Below are positions 39,102 through 48,794 of a stretch of 64,000 bases of DNA, piece by piece; within the stretch, counting starts at the first letter, position 1; each line of letters starts with the position of its first letter. A program made the position numbers and the translations under genes. The DNA comes from Rhodothermus marinus DSM 4252 (GTDB lineage Bacteria; Bacteroidota; Rhodothermia; Rhodothermales; Rhodothermaceae). The notes below the pieces were generated by a model, which had not been told where the DNA came from, did not search any database, and was given only the letters and a program-made list of their open reading frames with translations. The DNA lies in NCBI RefSeq assembly GCF_000024845.1, contig NC_013501.1, positions 314,001 through 378,000 of the forward strand, written 5' to 3'.

Positions 39102-39755
39102 ATGAATCGGAAGCGCTTCTTTCTGCTCGGTTTAATGCTGCTGCTGGCCGGTCTGGCCGCGGCACAGGAGCGGCGATTCCGGATCTACCTGATCCACCAC
39201 GGCTGGCATGCCGGGATCGCCTTCTATCAGGCTGATCTCGAAGGGACCGACTGGCCGGCCGAGGCTTTCTTTCCGGAGCGGCGCTTCGTCGAAGTGGGCT
39301 GGGGCGAGGCCGGCTACTACCCCGATCCGGACCCCGGTGCGGGCGATGCGCTTCGCGCGGCGCTCTGGCCCACGGACGCCGTGCTGCACGTGGCCGCGTT
39401 CGACCACCCGCCGGCTCTGATCTTCAAAGGACCCGTACGTCAGATCGACCTCGACAGCACGGCATTCCGACGGCTGGTGGCCTACGTGGCCGATTATTTC
39501 AAACGGGACGCACAGGGCAGGCTCGAGCCCGTTGCACCGGGATTGTACGGAGTGGAGAGCCAGTTCTACGCGGCAAAGGGGCGCTATCACCTTTTCAACA
39601 ACTGCAACCACTGGGTGGCGCGGGCGCTTCGCGCGGCCGGCCTGTCCGTTCATCCCGCCCGCGCGCTCACCCTCGGTGACCTCTGGCGCCAGCTTGAACC
39701 GTTGAGCCAGGCGGCCAGCCCGGAGGCGGCCGGGTGCCTGTCGAACATCCGGTAG
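39102..39755 (+). CDS. DUF2459 domain protein, secreted
   Basis: A 217-residue protein. [20 protein letters not shown] is a signal peptide with cleavage after AAAQ. The mature part has the DUF2459 signature [34 protein letters not shown] and the late [16 protein letters not shown]. The latter resembles the Cys/His/Asn pattern of papain-like or NlpC-like hydrolases. It is probably a periplasmic hydrolase of unknown substrate. It diverges from ilvD with 89 bases between starts. Confidence 0.85.
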   Translation: MNRKRFFLLGLMLLLAGLAAAQERRFRIYLIHHGWHAGIAFYQADLEGTDWPAEAFFPERRFVEVGWGEAGYYPDPDPGAGDALRAALWPTDAVLHVAAFDHPPALIFKGPVRQIDLDSTAFRRLVAYVADYFKRDAQGRLEPVAPGLYGVESQFYAAKGRYHLFNNCNHWVARALRAAGLSVHPARALTLGDLWRQLEPLSQAASPEAAGCLSNIR

Positions 39756-39976
39756 CCAGCGAATCGGTGGAAGGCGTATCTTCCAAACGCCAGATGAAGT
39801 AGTTCGACGAGCATTTTGCCGGCGGGCCGGGAGAGACATAGTGCTGTCACCGAGCATGTGCCAGCTTAGAGGCTGTGTGTTAGCCGGGAGGGCGGACAAA
39901 TACCTGTTCGCGCTATCGTGTAACCCGGCGGCACCACAAAGCAGGCATTGTCAACGTGTTCAAAAGGCGATCGGGC

Positions 39977-42900
39977 ATGAGTCGGGAGCCAGGTACGCAT
40001 CTCGTTGCACATGGCTATGAGCGCGCGACGTTGCTCGCGTTGTTGAAAAAGACCGGGCGTTTTCGAGAGGATCTGACGGGGAACGCCTCCGCTGCACCGC
40101 CGCGGGCACAGGTGCTGGGCGTTTGGGAGCTTGAGGATATAGCTGTTCCGGTGTTGGAGGTGCCGGTTGAAGATGCCGAGCGTAAGCGATGGAGCGACTG
40201 GGAAGCTGTGTGCGCCTGGTTGCGTGCGCAACAGGGTGAAGCCGCACTATGTGTGTTTTACGATGCGCGCAGGGCGTTTCGTCTGGCTTTGATAGGCCCA
40301 CGTTCTGGGAAGGCACGTCCCCCCGTATCGGGAAATTTCCGACGCTGGAGCCTGCTGGTGCAGCCGGGTTATCCCAATCGAACCTTTAGCGAACGCGTAC
40401 CCCTGTTGATGCGGGCGGATAGCCGGGAGGCTTTGCTAGAAGTTTTCGATGCGGAAGCCGTTGGACATGCTTTCTACGCAGCCTATGTAAAGATTTTTCA
40501 GGAGAGCGTAGTCTCCGGTATCTATGGGGAAGGCTCCCGGCAAGAATATCAGGATTGTTTCCTGGCCTTTACCGTACGGGTGTTGTTTTTGAGCTTTGTG
40601 GCCAAAAAGGGATGGCTTGGGGATCAGGGGGCACGTTTTTTGCCCTGGCTCCTGGAACGCTACCAGACGGTCGCTCAGCAAGAGGAGGCGACCGGTTTCT
40701 ACAACAGGTGGCTTCGGCCGCTGTTTTTTGAGGCGTTTCGTGCAGCTCCTTCGGCCAAAACGGCACGTTTCCGTACGCTTCCCGAAGACATCGCGATCAT
40801 CTACCGAGACGCCCCTTTCCTCAACGGGGAGCTGTTTCGCCGTCAACCCTTCGATGCCCGTCTTGCGCTTACCGATGAGGCGATTGCCCGGTTTTTTTCC
40901 TTGCTCTATGGGTACAATTTTATTCTTGAAGAAAGCACGCATGAGGACGTCGATCTGGAGCTGACGCCTGAACTGCTGGGCCTAATCCTGGAGCAGCTCA
41001 TCAATGGGGTGGGCATTACCGGAGCGAAAGAACAGGTGGGGGCCCACTATACGCCCCGGGTCGAAGTCGATCTGATGGTGCGGCTGGCGCTGATGGAAGC
41101 GCTGGTGCAGCGTGCGGTGCTGGATCGAGCGGCGGCGGCCCGCTTTGTGTTCGAAGGGAAGCTTGAGAGCGATCAGGCGCTGGCGGTACGCAAAACGCTG
41201 GAAGATCTCAAAGTACTTGATCCGGCGGTTGGCTCCGGTGCCTTTCTGGTCGGCATGCTTCAGGTGCTGGAAGAACTACTGGACCGCACCCATGAAAGCC
41301 TTGGAGATCGGTGTGCGGACCGGGTGCAACGACGGCGCCGCTTGATCGCCGAGGTGCTGCATGGCGTGGATGTGCTGCGCTGGGCGGTATGGATGACCGA
41401 ACTGCGGCTCTGGCTGGCCCTCCTTGTCGATTTAGACGACAGGGTGCGGCATACTTCAGGACCGATTCTTCCCAGTCTGGGTCTGCGCGTTGTGCAGGGC
41501 GATGCGCTGATCCAGCGGATCGGCAAGCGGCTGCTCCCGATGCGTCCCGACGGGCCGCTGTGGAATCGCCCGGAAATCAGAGCACCGCTCCAACAGCTCA
41601 ACGAATACCGCCGCGCTTACTTTGAAAATAAGGCGTCGCTGGAGCAGGTGCGTGCCGCCGAAACAGCCCTCTTTCAGGCGATGGTGCAGCAGGAGCGTCG
41701 CAGGTTGCAGCAACAGGCCAGCAGCACGGGCGAACTGTTCCAGAAAGCGCGCTGCAGGTCAGACGATGCAGCAACGCAGCAGCAATTGACAGCGCTACAG
41801 GAGCTGCTGGATGCTGCAGCCGCGGGGCACCGTCCCTTCGTCTGGTGGGTGGATTTTTCCGATGTGATGGTAGAACGAGGCGGTTTTGATGTGGTGATCG
41901 GTAATCCTCCGTATGTGCGCCAGGAGCAGATTTCGGATGTACTGGGTGACCTTACGCCCTCGGCTTACAAAGCAATGCTGGCGGCCGCTTACCGAATGGA
42001 CTGGGAGGCAATCGCCGGTTCACGTTTGCCTGCAGTGCAGCGGCGCGCTGACCTTTACGTCTACTTCTATGTCCGTTCACTGCGGCTGCTGAACGATCGA
42101 GGGGTGCACGTTTTTATCGCGTCGAATTCCTGGCTCGATGTAGACTTCGGGAGCTGGCTGCAGGAGTTGTTTCTGCGATATGCGCCCCTGCGGCTTGTGC
42201 TGGAAAATCGTAGCTATCGCTCTTTTGCCGCCGGTATCAACACCGCCATCACGGTAGCACTCGCTCCCCGTCCGATTGTGCATCGTGAGCCGGTGCGTTT
42301 CTGCGCGCTTTACAGAGCCTTTGAAGAGGTACATCCGGCTGATATCCTCCAGATCGTAGAGGCTACGCAGGATCTGCGTCAGGAAGCCTTCCGCGTGCTC
42401 GTGCGGGCGCCGAACGTGCTGTTGCAAGAAGCCGGGCGAACCGGAAAGTACTCGGGGAGCAAGTGGGGGGGCAAGTACCTGCGGGCTCCCGACATCTTTT
42501 ACACCCTTTTTGAGCAGGGCCAGCGTCGGTGGGTGCGATTGGGAGAGATAGCCGAAGTGCGGCGTGGCATTACGACGGGCGTCAACGAGTTTTTCTATCT
42601 GGAGCCTGTAGGACAGACGGTCGAGGAGGTCGCAACGCTCGCAAAACAGGACCCAGCGGCACGTGTGCCGGTGCGGAACAGCCTCGGGTGGGAAGGGCGC
42701 CTTGAGGCCGCCTGGTTGCGTCCCATCATCAAAAGCTCGCGAGAAATCCGCACGTTAAAGGTTGGTCTGGAAAATCTGCGATATCTGGTATTGATGCCTC
42801 CTGAGGAGGTGCGCGCTCATCTTGAGGCGAATCTGGATCCGCCACTTGCCCGGTATCCCGGTATCCTCGACTATATCCGATGGGGGGAAACCCGGGGCTA

Positions 42901-43531
42901 TCCGAAGCGCCCCACGTGTAGCAGCCGCCGGTGGTGGTGGGATCTCGGCGAGCGGCCGATCGGTCAGGTGCTTTGCATGATGACCTACAACGATCGGCAT
43001 CCATTCTGGGTCAATACGGTCGCGTTGAGCGATAACCGGCTCTACGATCTCTATGTGAAGACGACCGACCCGCTGCTTCTGGCCGCGCTGATGAATACCA
43101 CGCTTGTCCCTCTACAGATGGAACTTCTGGGACGCATCAACCTGGGTGAAGGGGCGTTGGATTTCAAAGTGTACGAGGCGGCCGAGCTGCTGTGTCCCGC
43201 CCCGGACGTGCTTTCGAGCGACGAGCAGGCCCGGCTGCTAACCGCATTTCAGGCGATGGTAGATCGGCCCGTCCGCAGTCTTTTTGAGGAGCTGGGTTTT
43301 CCACGGTGCCGCCGTTCCCGATGCGCCCATCCTGATCATCCGTATGAGCACGTGGTGCCGGAGATGCTGACGCTGGACCAGGTACGACAGGCTTCCCCCG
43401 AGCGCTTTCAGATGGACACGGTGGTATGCCGGGCACTGGGGCTGAACGATAGGGAACAGCTTGAAGTGTATCGCGCCGTCACGCAGCTTGTGCTCGAACG
43501 ATTGCGTCGGGCGCGCACGGCGCACCCCTGA
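39977..43531 (+). CDS. Eco57I-type DNA adenine methyltransferase / type IIG-like protein, orphan
   Basis: An 1184-residue protein. Residues 1 to ~330 are an N-terminal region of unknown fold (FRRWSLLVQPGYPNRTFSER, then LFLSFVAKKGWLG). About 340-720 is an N6-adenine methyltransferase core: GAHYTPRVEVDLMV, motif I LDPAVGSGAFLVGML, HGVDVLRWAVWMTELRLWL and motif IV GNPPYV. A TaqI-C-like recognition region follows (IAEVRRGITTGVNEFFYL, then LIKSS-like PIIKSSREI). I see no clear PD-(D/E)XK or helicase motif. Base composition is visibly lower in G+C than the neighbours (31 of 60 in 40561-40620), suggesting transfer. A GTG start at 39956 is also possible. Confidence 0.85.
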   Translation: MSREPGTHLVAHGYERATLLALLKKTGRFREDLTGNASAAPPRAQVLGVWELEDIAVPVLEVPVEDAERKRWSDWEAVCAWLRAQQGEAALCVFYDARRAFRLALIGPRSGKARPPVSGNFRRWSLLVQPGYPNRTFSERVPLLMRADSREALLEVFDAEAVGHAFYAAYVKIFQESVVSGIYGEGSRQEYQDCFLAFTVRVLFLSFVAKKGWLGDQGARFLPWLLERYQTVAQQEEATGFYNRWLRPLFFEAFRAAPSAKTARFRTLPEDIAIIYRDAPFLNGELFRRQPFDARLALTDEAIARFFSLLYGYNFILEESTHEDVDLELTPELLGLILEQLINGVGITGAKEQVGAHYTPRVEVDLMVRLALMEALVQRAVLDRAAAARFVFEGKLESDQALAVRKTLEDLKVLDPAVGSGAFLVGMLQVLEELLDRTHESLGDRCADRVQRRRRLIAEVLHGVDVLRWAVWMTELRLWLALLVDLDDRVRHTSGPILPSLGLRVVQGDALIQRIGKRLLPMRPDGPLWNRPEIRAPLQQLNEYRRAYFENKASLEQVRAAETALFQAMVQQERRRLQQQASSTGELFQKARCRSDDAATQQQLTALQELLDAAAAGHRPFVWWVDFSDVMVERGGFDVVIGNPPYVRQEQISDVLGDLTPSAYKAMLAAAYRMDWEAIAGSRLPAVQRRADLYVYFYVRSLRLLNDRGVHVFIASNSWLDVDFGSWLQELFLRYAPLRLVLENRSYRSFAAGINTAITVALAPRPIVHREPVRFCALYRAFEEVHPADILQIVEATQDLRQEAFRVLVRAPNVLLQEAGRTGKYSGSKWGGKYLRAPDIFYTLFEQGQRRWVRLGEIAEVRRGITTGVNEFFYLEPVGQTVEEVATLAKQDPAARVPVRNSLGWEGRLEAAWLRPIIKSSREIRTLKVGLENLRYLVLMPPEEVRAHLEANLDPPLARYPGILDYIRWGETRGYPKRPTCSSRRWWWDLGERPIGQVLCMMTYNDRHPFWVNTVALSDNRLYDLYVKTTDPLLLAALMNTTLVPLQMELLGRINLGEGALDFKVYEAAELLCPAPDVLSSDEQARLLTAFQAMVDRPVRSLFEELGFPRCRRSRCAHPDHPYEHVVPEMLTLDQVRQASPERFQMDTVVCRALGLNDREQLEVYRAVTQLVLERLRRARTAHP

Positions 43532-43543
43532 AGGGCAACCGGT

Positions 43544-43582
43544 AAAAAAAACAGGCCCGGCTTTCCCGCCGAGCCTGTTTTT
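43544..43582. terminator. bidirectional terminator between the methyltransferase gene and tRNA-Leu
   Basis: A stem AACAGGC-CGGC/GCCG-GCCTGTT with one mismatch has an A run on its left and TTTTT on its right. It can end both the plus-strand methyltransferase transcript and the minus-strand tRNA transcript. Confidence 0.8.
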
Positions 43583-43608
43583 GTGCGGCCTTCTTACTTG
43601 CGAAAAAG

Positions 43609-43693
43609 TGCCCGGGACTGGACTCGAACCAGCACGCCCTTAACGGGCACCGCCCCCTCAAGACGGCGCGTCTACCAATTCCGCCACCCGGGC
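43609..43693 (-). tRNA. tRNA-Leu(GAG)
   Basis: An 85-base class II tRNA. Acceptor GCCCGGG/CCCGGGC with discriminator A, D arm GGCGGAATTGGTAGAC, anticodon loop TTGAGGG (anticodon GAG), long variable arm, and T arm CTGG-TTCGAGT-CCAG. It decodes CUC/CUU and lies seven bases downstream of tRNA-Lys on the same strand. Confidence 0.95.
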
Positions 43694-43700
43694 ATTACCG

Positions 43701-43773
43701 TGACCCCGGCAGGATTCGAACCTGCGACCCCCTGATTAAAAGTCAGGTGCTCTACCAGCTGAGCTACGGGGTC
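43701..43773 (-). tRNA. tRNA-Lys(UUU)
   Basis: A 73-base cloverleaf: acceptor GACCCCG/CGGGGTC, D arm GCTCAGCTGGTAGAGC, anticodon arm CTGAC-TTTTAAT-CAG with anticodon TTT, and T arm GCAGG-TTCGAAT-CCTGC. It is probably co-transcribed with tRNA-Leu(GAG). Confidence 0.96.
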
Positions 43774-43902
43774 CGCTGGTAGAGGCATGCCAAATTACAG
43801 CAGACCTCTCCCTTCAGGCAAGACCGCTAAACGCACAACACGCGTCAAAGGATTCGGGCCGGACGGAGCCTGCGCGCAATTAGGCAAAAATGCAAACGCG
43901 GC

Positions 43903-44739
43903 TCAGAGGTTCTGTTGAAAGAGTCGACGCAGCAGGGCCACGAATGCGTTGCGATCGACGGTGCCCGTCGGTGGGCGAATGCAGAAAAGCGGCAAACCGG
44001 CCCGTTGCAGGATGCGGGCTTTGAGGGCGTCACGTTGCCGGCGCTCCGGCGCACCGTGCAGCGGACTGTCCAGCTCGAAGCAGTAGCGGGGACGGTAGCC
44101 GTCGTCCGGGTCGAACACGGCGCAGTCTACCAGTGCCTGGAGTGCATAGCGGCGTTCCGCTTCGCTGAGCACATCGGCCAGGCGCTCATAATCGATCAGG
44201 CACGAGAGCGCCACGTTCGGATAGACCAGATAGGTGGGAAACACCTCCCGCACCGCCTGGAAAAACACGAACTCCTGCTGCGAACGAAAAAGCGAGGGCG
44301 GTCTGACCTGCTGGATGGGCTGGTGCCGTCGAACGGCAAAGTCGTGCAGCTCTTCCCAGGGCGTCTCCGTGGTGGGTGTTGCGAGCAGACGGGCGCACTC
44401 GGGGTGCGTCGGGCACCAGCGGGCGTAGCGCCGGGCCAGCTCAGGACGGTCGGCGTGGCGACGGACCAGCTCGGCCACCAGGTCGGCAAAAACCTTCTCC
44501 GGAAGGGCGTAGAGTCGGCCGGTGTGCAGCAGAAACAGCCGTTCCAGCACGGCCTCGCCGACTTCGGCCAGACGCGGATGCAGCTCCCGGACGAGCACGT
44601 CGGCCGCATGCCGCCAGAGCGGATCGACCGCAAGCAGCGTCCGGTGCCGGTAAACCAGCTCCAGCGCCGGCGTCCAGGCCTGCGCCTGCACGTGCCGGTA
44701 GAGCTGTTCTACATCGGCCGGCGTGGATGAGGTCTCCAT
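43903..44739 (-). CDS. DUF2726-like nuclease-fold protein
   Basis: A 278-residue protein starting METSSTPADVEQLYRHVQAQ. The N-terminal ~150 residues are helical and unassigned. The C-terminal part resembles DUF2726, a PD-(D/E)XK-like domain. It has LFRSQQEFVFFQAVREVFPT, YPNVALSCLID, RYCFELDSPLHGAPERRQRD and RILQRAGLPLFCIRPP. In family members the FELD region is usually IELD and forms part of the active site. A nuclease role is possible but unproven. The start at 44778 adds 13 residues and is less likely. It diverges from the S9 peptidase gene. Confidence 0.7.
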   Translation of the reverse strand: METSSTPADVEQLYRHVQAQAWTPALELVYRHRTLLAVDPLWRHAADVLVRELHPRLAEVGEAVLERLFLLHTGRLYALPEKVFADLVAELVRRHADRPELARRYARWCPTHPECARLLATPTTETPWEELHDFAVRRHQPIQQVRPPSLFRSQQEFVFFQAVREVFPTYLVYPNVALSCLIDYERLADVLSEAERRYALQALVDCAVFDPDDGYRPRYCFELDSPLHGAPERRQRDALKARILQRAGLPLFCIRPPTGTVDRNAFVALLRRLFQQNL

Positions 44740-44801
44740 ATTTTGCACGGGCGACTTATCTTGCGGGCGTGTCGTCACCGACCATCAGTCAGGTTATGAC
44801 C

Positions 44802-47204
44802 ATGAAACGTCTGACGTCCGGATGGATCCTGCTGCTGATGCTGGGCGGCGTGGCCTGGGCCCAGCCGCAGCTTACCGTCGAGAAGATCATGCAGGATCCG
44901 AAAACCTGGATCGGCGACTGGCCCGACAATCCGTTCTGGTCCGAGGACGGCCAGTACCTCTACTTCTGGTGGAATCCAAAAGGACAGTTTCCCTCCGACT
45001 CGCTCTACAGGGTGTCTCGGAGTGGCGGAGCGCCGGAGAAGGTCGCGCCCGAAGAGCGCCGCAACCTGCCGCCGGCCTTCGACGGCTGGCATCACGGCGA
45101 ATGGGTGTACGACGCGGACTTCCGGCGCAAGGTGTTCGCCCGTGACGGCGACCTGTACCTGTATGACCGCACCACACGTCGGCTCACGCGCCTGACCCGC
45201 ACGGCCGAGCGCGAAAGCAACCCGCGCTTTACGCCGGACGGCCAGGCCGTCGTGTTCGTGAAAGAGAACAACCTGTTTCAACTGGATCTGCGCACGGGCG
45301 CGCTCACGCAACTGACCGACCTGCGACGGGGTCAGGAGCCGCGCGAGCGCAGGCCCGACGCGCAGGACGCCTTCCTCGAAGCGCAGCAGCGAGCCCTCTT
45401 CGAAGTGATTCGCAAACGGGTGGAAATGCGCGAGGCGCGCGAAAAGGCACAGGAGCGTGATCGGAAGGCCGAGAATCCGCCGCCGACCTTCTACTACGGC
45501 GATAAAAACGTTGAACAACTCCAGCTTGACCCCACCGGGCGTTTCGTAACGTTCGCGCTGACGACCGACGAACCGCGAGAGAAGGCCACGGCCGTCATGG
45601 ATTACGTGACGGAGTCGGGCTATGCGCGGGAGTTGCGGGCGCGCCCCAAAGTGGGCGTGCCGCCGGGCAGCTTCGAGCTGTATGTGCAGGACCTGATGCG
45701 CGACACGACCTACCGGGTGAACCTGCACCAGGTGCCGGGCGCCTACGACGTGCCCGAGTACCTGCGCGAGCAGGGTGTCGAGCCCGATTCACAGAAGACG
45801 AAACGGTTCCTGTACGCATACGGCCCTTACTGGAGTGGCGACGGGCGCTATGCCGTGCTGGAGGTTCGGGCACGCGACAACAAGGACCGCTGGATCGTCC
45901 GGCTCAATCCGGAAACGGGACGGCTGACCGTGCTCGACCGCCAGCACGACGAAGCCTGGATTGCCGGTCCCGGTATTTCCTGGTTTGGCGGACGCAGCAC
46001 GATGGGCTGGCTGCCCGACAACCGTCACTTCTACTTCCAGAGCGAGCGCACCGGCTACAGCCACCTGTACGTGGTGGACGTTGAAACCGGCCGGATCCGC
46101 CAGCTCACCGACGGGGCGTTTGAGGTGTTCGATCCGTTCATCTCCCGCGACGGCCGCTACTGGTACTTCACCAGCAGCGAGGGCTCGCCCTTCGAGCGCC
46201 ATTTCTACCGGATGCCCATCGACGGCGGACCGCGTGAGCGACTGACCACGCTGACCGGCCGCAACGATGTGGTGCTGAGCCCGGACGAGCAGGTGATGGG
46301 GATTCTGTACTCCTATAGCAACCGGCCGCCGGAAATCTACCTGCAACCGCTCCGGCGCGGGCGGCCGGGCGAGCCGCAGCGTATCACGCACTCGCCCACG
46401 GACGAATGGCTGGCCTATTCCTGGCGGGATCCGGAGATCCGGTTCATCCCGGCCTCCGACGGGGCGCAGGTGCCGGCCCGCGTCTACGAGCCCGATTCGC
46501 TCAACGGCGCGGCCGTCTTTTTCGTGCACGGCGCCGGATACCTGCAGAACGTCCACCGCTGGTGGAGCAGCTACTTCCGCGAATACATGTTCCACAACCT
46601 GCTGGCCGACCGGGGCTACCTGGTGCTGGACCTCGACTACCGGGGCTCGGCCGGCTACGGCCGCGACTGGCGCACGGCCATCTACCGCCACATGGGCGGC
46701 CGCGACCTGCAGGACTACGTGGACGCCGCCCGCTACGTGCAGGAGCGCTACGGCATTCCGCCCGAGCGTGTCTTCATCTACGGAGGCTCCTACGGCGGCT
46801 TTCTCACGCTCATGGCGCTCTTTACCGAGGGCGAACACTTCGGCGGCGGCGCCGCGCTCCGGGCCGTGACCGACTGGGCGCACTACAACCATCCCTACAC
46901 CTCGAACATCCTGAACACGCCCGAGACCGATTCGATCGCCTACGTGCGCTCCTCGCCGATCTACCACGCCGAAGGGCTTGAGGACCCGCTGCTCATGTGC
47001 CACGGGCTGGTGGATACGAACGTTCAGCCACAGGACATCTTCCGGCTGGTGCAGCGGCTGATCGAGCTGGGCAAAGAAAACTGGGAACTGGCCGTCTACC
47101 CGGTCGAAGGTCACGGCTTCCAGGAGCCCTCGAGCTGGACCGACGAGTACAGACGGATCCTGAAGCTGATCGAAGCAACCGTGGGACCCGACCGACGACG
47201 GTAG
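44802..47204 (+). CDS. S9 family peptidase (dipeptidyl peptidase IV type), secreted
   Basis: An 800-residue serine peptidase with signal peptide KRLTSGWILLLMLGGVAWAQ. Residues ~60-560 form a beta-propeller of WD40/DPP4-like blades (FWSEDGQYLYFWW, NPRFTPDGQAVVFVKE, YWYFTSSEGSPF). The alpha/beta-hydrolase domain follows. Ser lies in YGGSYGGFLT at about residue 662, Asp in HGLVDTN near 738, and His in VEGHGF near 769. It should remove dipeptides or cleave short peptides in the periplasm. An ATG six bases earlier (44796) is also possible. Confidence 0.93.
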   Translation: MKRLTSGWILLLMLGGVAWAQPQLTVEKIMQDPKTWIGDWPDNPFWSEDGQYLYFWWNPKGQFPSDSLYRVSRSGGAPEKVAPEERRNLPPAFDGWHHGEWVYDADFRRKVFARDGDLYLYDRTTRRLTRLTRTAERESNPRFTPDGQAVVFVKENNLFQLDLRTGALTQLTDLRRGQEPRERRPDAQDAFLEAQQRALFEVIRKRVEMREAREKAQERDRKAENPPPTFYYGDKNVEQLQLDPTGRFVTFALTTDEPREKATAVMDYVTESGYARELRARPKVGVPPGSFELYVQDLMRDTTYRVNLHQVPGAYDVPEYLREQGVEPDSQKTKRFLYAYGPYWSGDGRYAVLEVRARDNKDRWIVRLNPETGRLTVLDRQHDEAWIAGPGISWFGGRSTMGWLPDNRHFYFQSERTGYSHLYVVDVETGRIRQLTDGAFEVFDPFISRDGRYWYFTSSEGSPFERHFYRMPIDGGPRERLTTLTGRNDVVLSPDEQVMGILYSYSNRPPEIYLQPLRRGRPGEPQRITHSPTDEWLAYSWRDPEIRFIPASDGAQVPARVYEPDSLNGAAVFFVHGAGYLQNVHRWWSSYFREYMFHNLLADRGYLVLDLDYRGSAGYGRDWRTAIYRHMGGRDLQDYVDAARYVQERYGIPPERVFIYGGSYGGFLTLMALFTEGEHFGGGAALRAVTDWAHYNHPYTSNILNTPETDSIAYVRSSPIYHAEGLEDPLLMCHGLVDTNVQPQDIFRLVQRLIELGKENWELAVYPVEGHGFQEPSSWTDEYRRILKLIEATVGPDRRR

Positions 47205-47245
47205 CTTGAGCGCGCCGGGGCGGGGGCAGGACGCCTCCGTCCCGG

Positions 47246-48652
47246 CTATTTGCCCAGATAGACCATTTTCTGGTGGAACCGTCGGGCACCGACGGTAAGC
47301 TGCAGGAAATACAGGCCGCCGGCCAGGTGATCGGGCTGATAGTAGAGGTAGTGACTGCCGGCCGGGCGCGGGCCGTCTACCAGAACCGCCACGGTTCGGC
47401 CGTACAGGTCCACGACTTCCAGGCGAACGGTGGTCGGCGCGGGCAGATCGTATCGAATCGTCGTAGCCGCCGCGAAAGGATTGGGAGCCGGTGTGAGCAG
47501 GGCGGGAGCTTCGGGGAGTAAAGCCGTCTCGGTGGCTGTGGTAATCGGGGCATGCAGCAAGAACGCCTCGGTCTTGTCGTTGGCTGCATGATAGGCCTTC
47601 CCGACGATAAACTCTCCGTTCTTTGAAATGTCCAGTGCGCTCAGAAAATACGAGCCGCTGTCGAGCAGGTGGCCGTACAGGGCGGTCAGGTCCTGGATTC
47701 CGGTCTGTTCGGTCCATCGAAAGGCACGGACCTGGCCCAGCGCGTTTTCACCATAACCCACGACCACGCCATTATCCGAAACGGCCGTGGCCGCCGTGCT
47801 CAGTCCGCCCAGCGAGCCAAGCAATTCAACGGTACTCACGCCGTTGATGGTTTTGTACAGGTATGCCACGCGCTCGCTGGTGGGCCGATCGGCCCAGCCC
47901 ACGATGTACTTCCCCTGAGAGGACACATCTGAGGCCACCATATGCGTATAGCTCAGATAAAACAGCGTACTTAAAGGCTGAATGCCTTCGTTGCTGGTCC
48001 ATCGAAACGCATGGGTGTTGCCGAAAGAGTTTTCGGAGCTGCCCACCACAACACTTCCATCCGGAGAAATGGCCAGCGCGGCGCTGGTCGAACCGCCCAG
48101 GGTCCCCAGCACAATGAATCCCTGGTCGGTTCGCCAGAACGCCTGGTTGTTCCCGTTCTCATCTTTATAGTATCCCACGATGATCTGTCCGTCTTCTGAA
48201 AGGTCGGTCGCAACGCCGTCGTCCGTGTCGGGGGGATTTAACCGGATCAGATCGTTGTAGCCGTCCCCGTTCAGGTCGATTGAAAACGCAAACCATACAA
48301 ACGGGAAGTTCCTGTTCGTCGCATCGTTGTTCAGGTAGGCGCGGCCTACCACGGTATTCCCGTCTCCGGAAACGGCGGTGGCTGTGCTCCCTTCGTAGCG
48401 TGGATCGAGCAGGAAAGACCCGAAGCGGGAAGTCCAGCGGAACGCTCGGCTGAGGTAAGTGCCGGCGGGAGTGAAATAGCCGACCACGGTCTGTCCGTCC
48501 GACGAGACGCCTTCGGCGGTGCTGTTTTCCCAGGCTTCCGGCGCGCCCAGCCAGGTGAGCGTCTGTGCGGAAGCAAAAGATGCAAGACCGATGATACCTG
48601 CCAGGACCAGCACGCAGACGTGCCAGATCGACGTCAGAAAGCGCGCAGACAT
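47246..48652 (-). CDS. secreted HAF-repeat protein with type IX sorting domain
   Basis: A 468-residue protein with a signal peptide ending FASAQTLT. The body is built of repeated ~50-60-residue units. Each pairs a line such as AFRWTSNEGIQPLSTL with VVVGSSENSFGNTHAFRW or VVGYGENALGQVRAFRW, typical of the extracellular HAF repeat family that may form a beta-propeller. The last ~75 residues are a T9SS sorting domain (TPAPNPFAAATTIRYDLPAP, VDLYGRTVAVL, GGLYFLQLTVG, FHQKMVYLGK). It is exported to the surface; its role is unknown. It is convergent with the S9 peptidase gene. Confidence 0.85.
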   Translation of the reverse strand: MSARFLTSIWHVCVLVLAGIIGLASFASAQTLTWLGAPEAWENSTAEGVSSDGQTVVGYFTPAGTYLSRAFRWTSRFGSFLLDPRYEGSTATAVSGDGNTVVGRAYLNNDATNRNFPFVWFAFSIDLNGDGYNDLIRLNPPDTDDGVATDLSEDGQIIVGYYKDENGNNQAFWRTDQGFIVLGTLGGSTSAALAISPDGSVVVGSSENSFGNTHAFRWTSNEGIQPLSTLFYLSYTHMVASDVSSQGKYIVGWADRPTSERVAYLYKTINGVSTVELLGSLGGLSTAATAVSDNGVVVGYGENALGQVRAFRWTEQTGIQDLTALYGHLLDSGSYFLSALDISKNGEFIVGKAYHAANDKTEAFLLHAPITTATETALLPEAPALLTPAPNPFAAATTIRYDLPAPTTVRLEVVDLYGRTVAVLVDGPRPAGSHYLYYQPDHLAGGLYFLQLTVGARRFHQKMVYLGK

Positions 48653-48737
48653 GATCGTTGCATGTTGTTCGTCAAATAACAGACCCTAAAAGAACGCCTC
48701 GGAATCTGCATGCTACCTCTGGCGCACGGGGTATAGT

Positions 48738-48774
48738 AAAAAAGCCCCGCCCGAACGCCGGGCGGGGCTTTTTT
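48738..48774. terminator. strong terminator downstream of the TonB receptor gene
   Basis: A perfect ten-base-pair stem GCCCCGCCCG/CGGGCGGGGC with loop AACGC, an A run on the left and TTTTTT on the right. It serves the minus-strand TonB gene that ends at 48795 and could also work in the other direction. Confidence 0.9.
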
Positions 48775-48794
48775 GCAGGTGAGAGCCTCAGGCG

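Noticed and set aside
39756-39976. Possible attachment site upstream of the methyltransferase gene
   Set aside because: I compared it by eye with the tRNA 3' ends at 43609-43773 and saw no matching repeat or integrase gene.
45789-47717. 642-residue open frame antisense to the S9 peptidase
   Set aside because: Shadow of a strongly supported gene, with no domain or start context.
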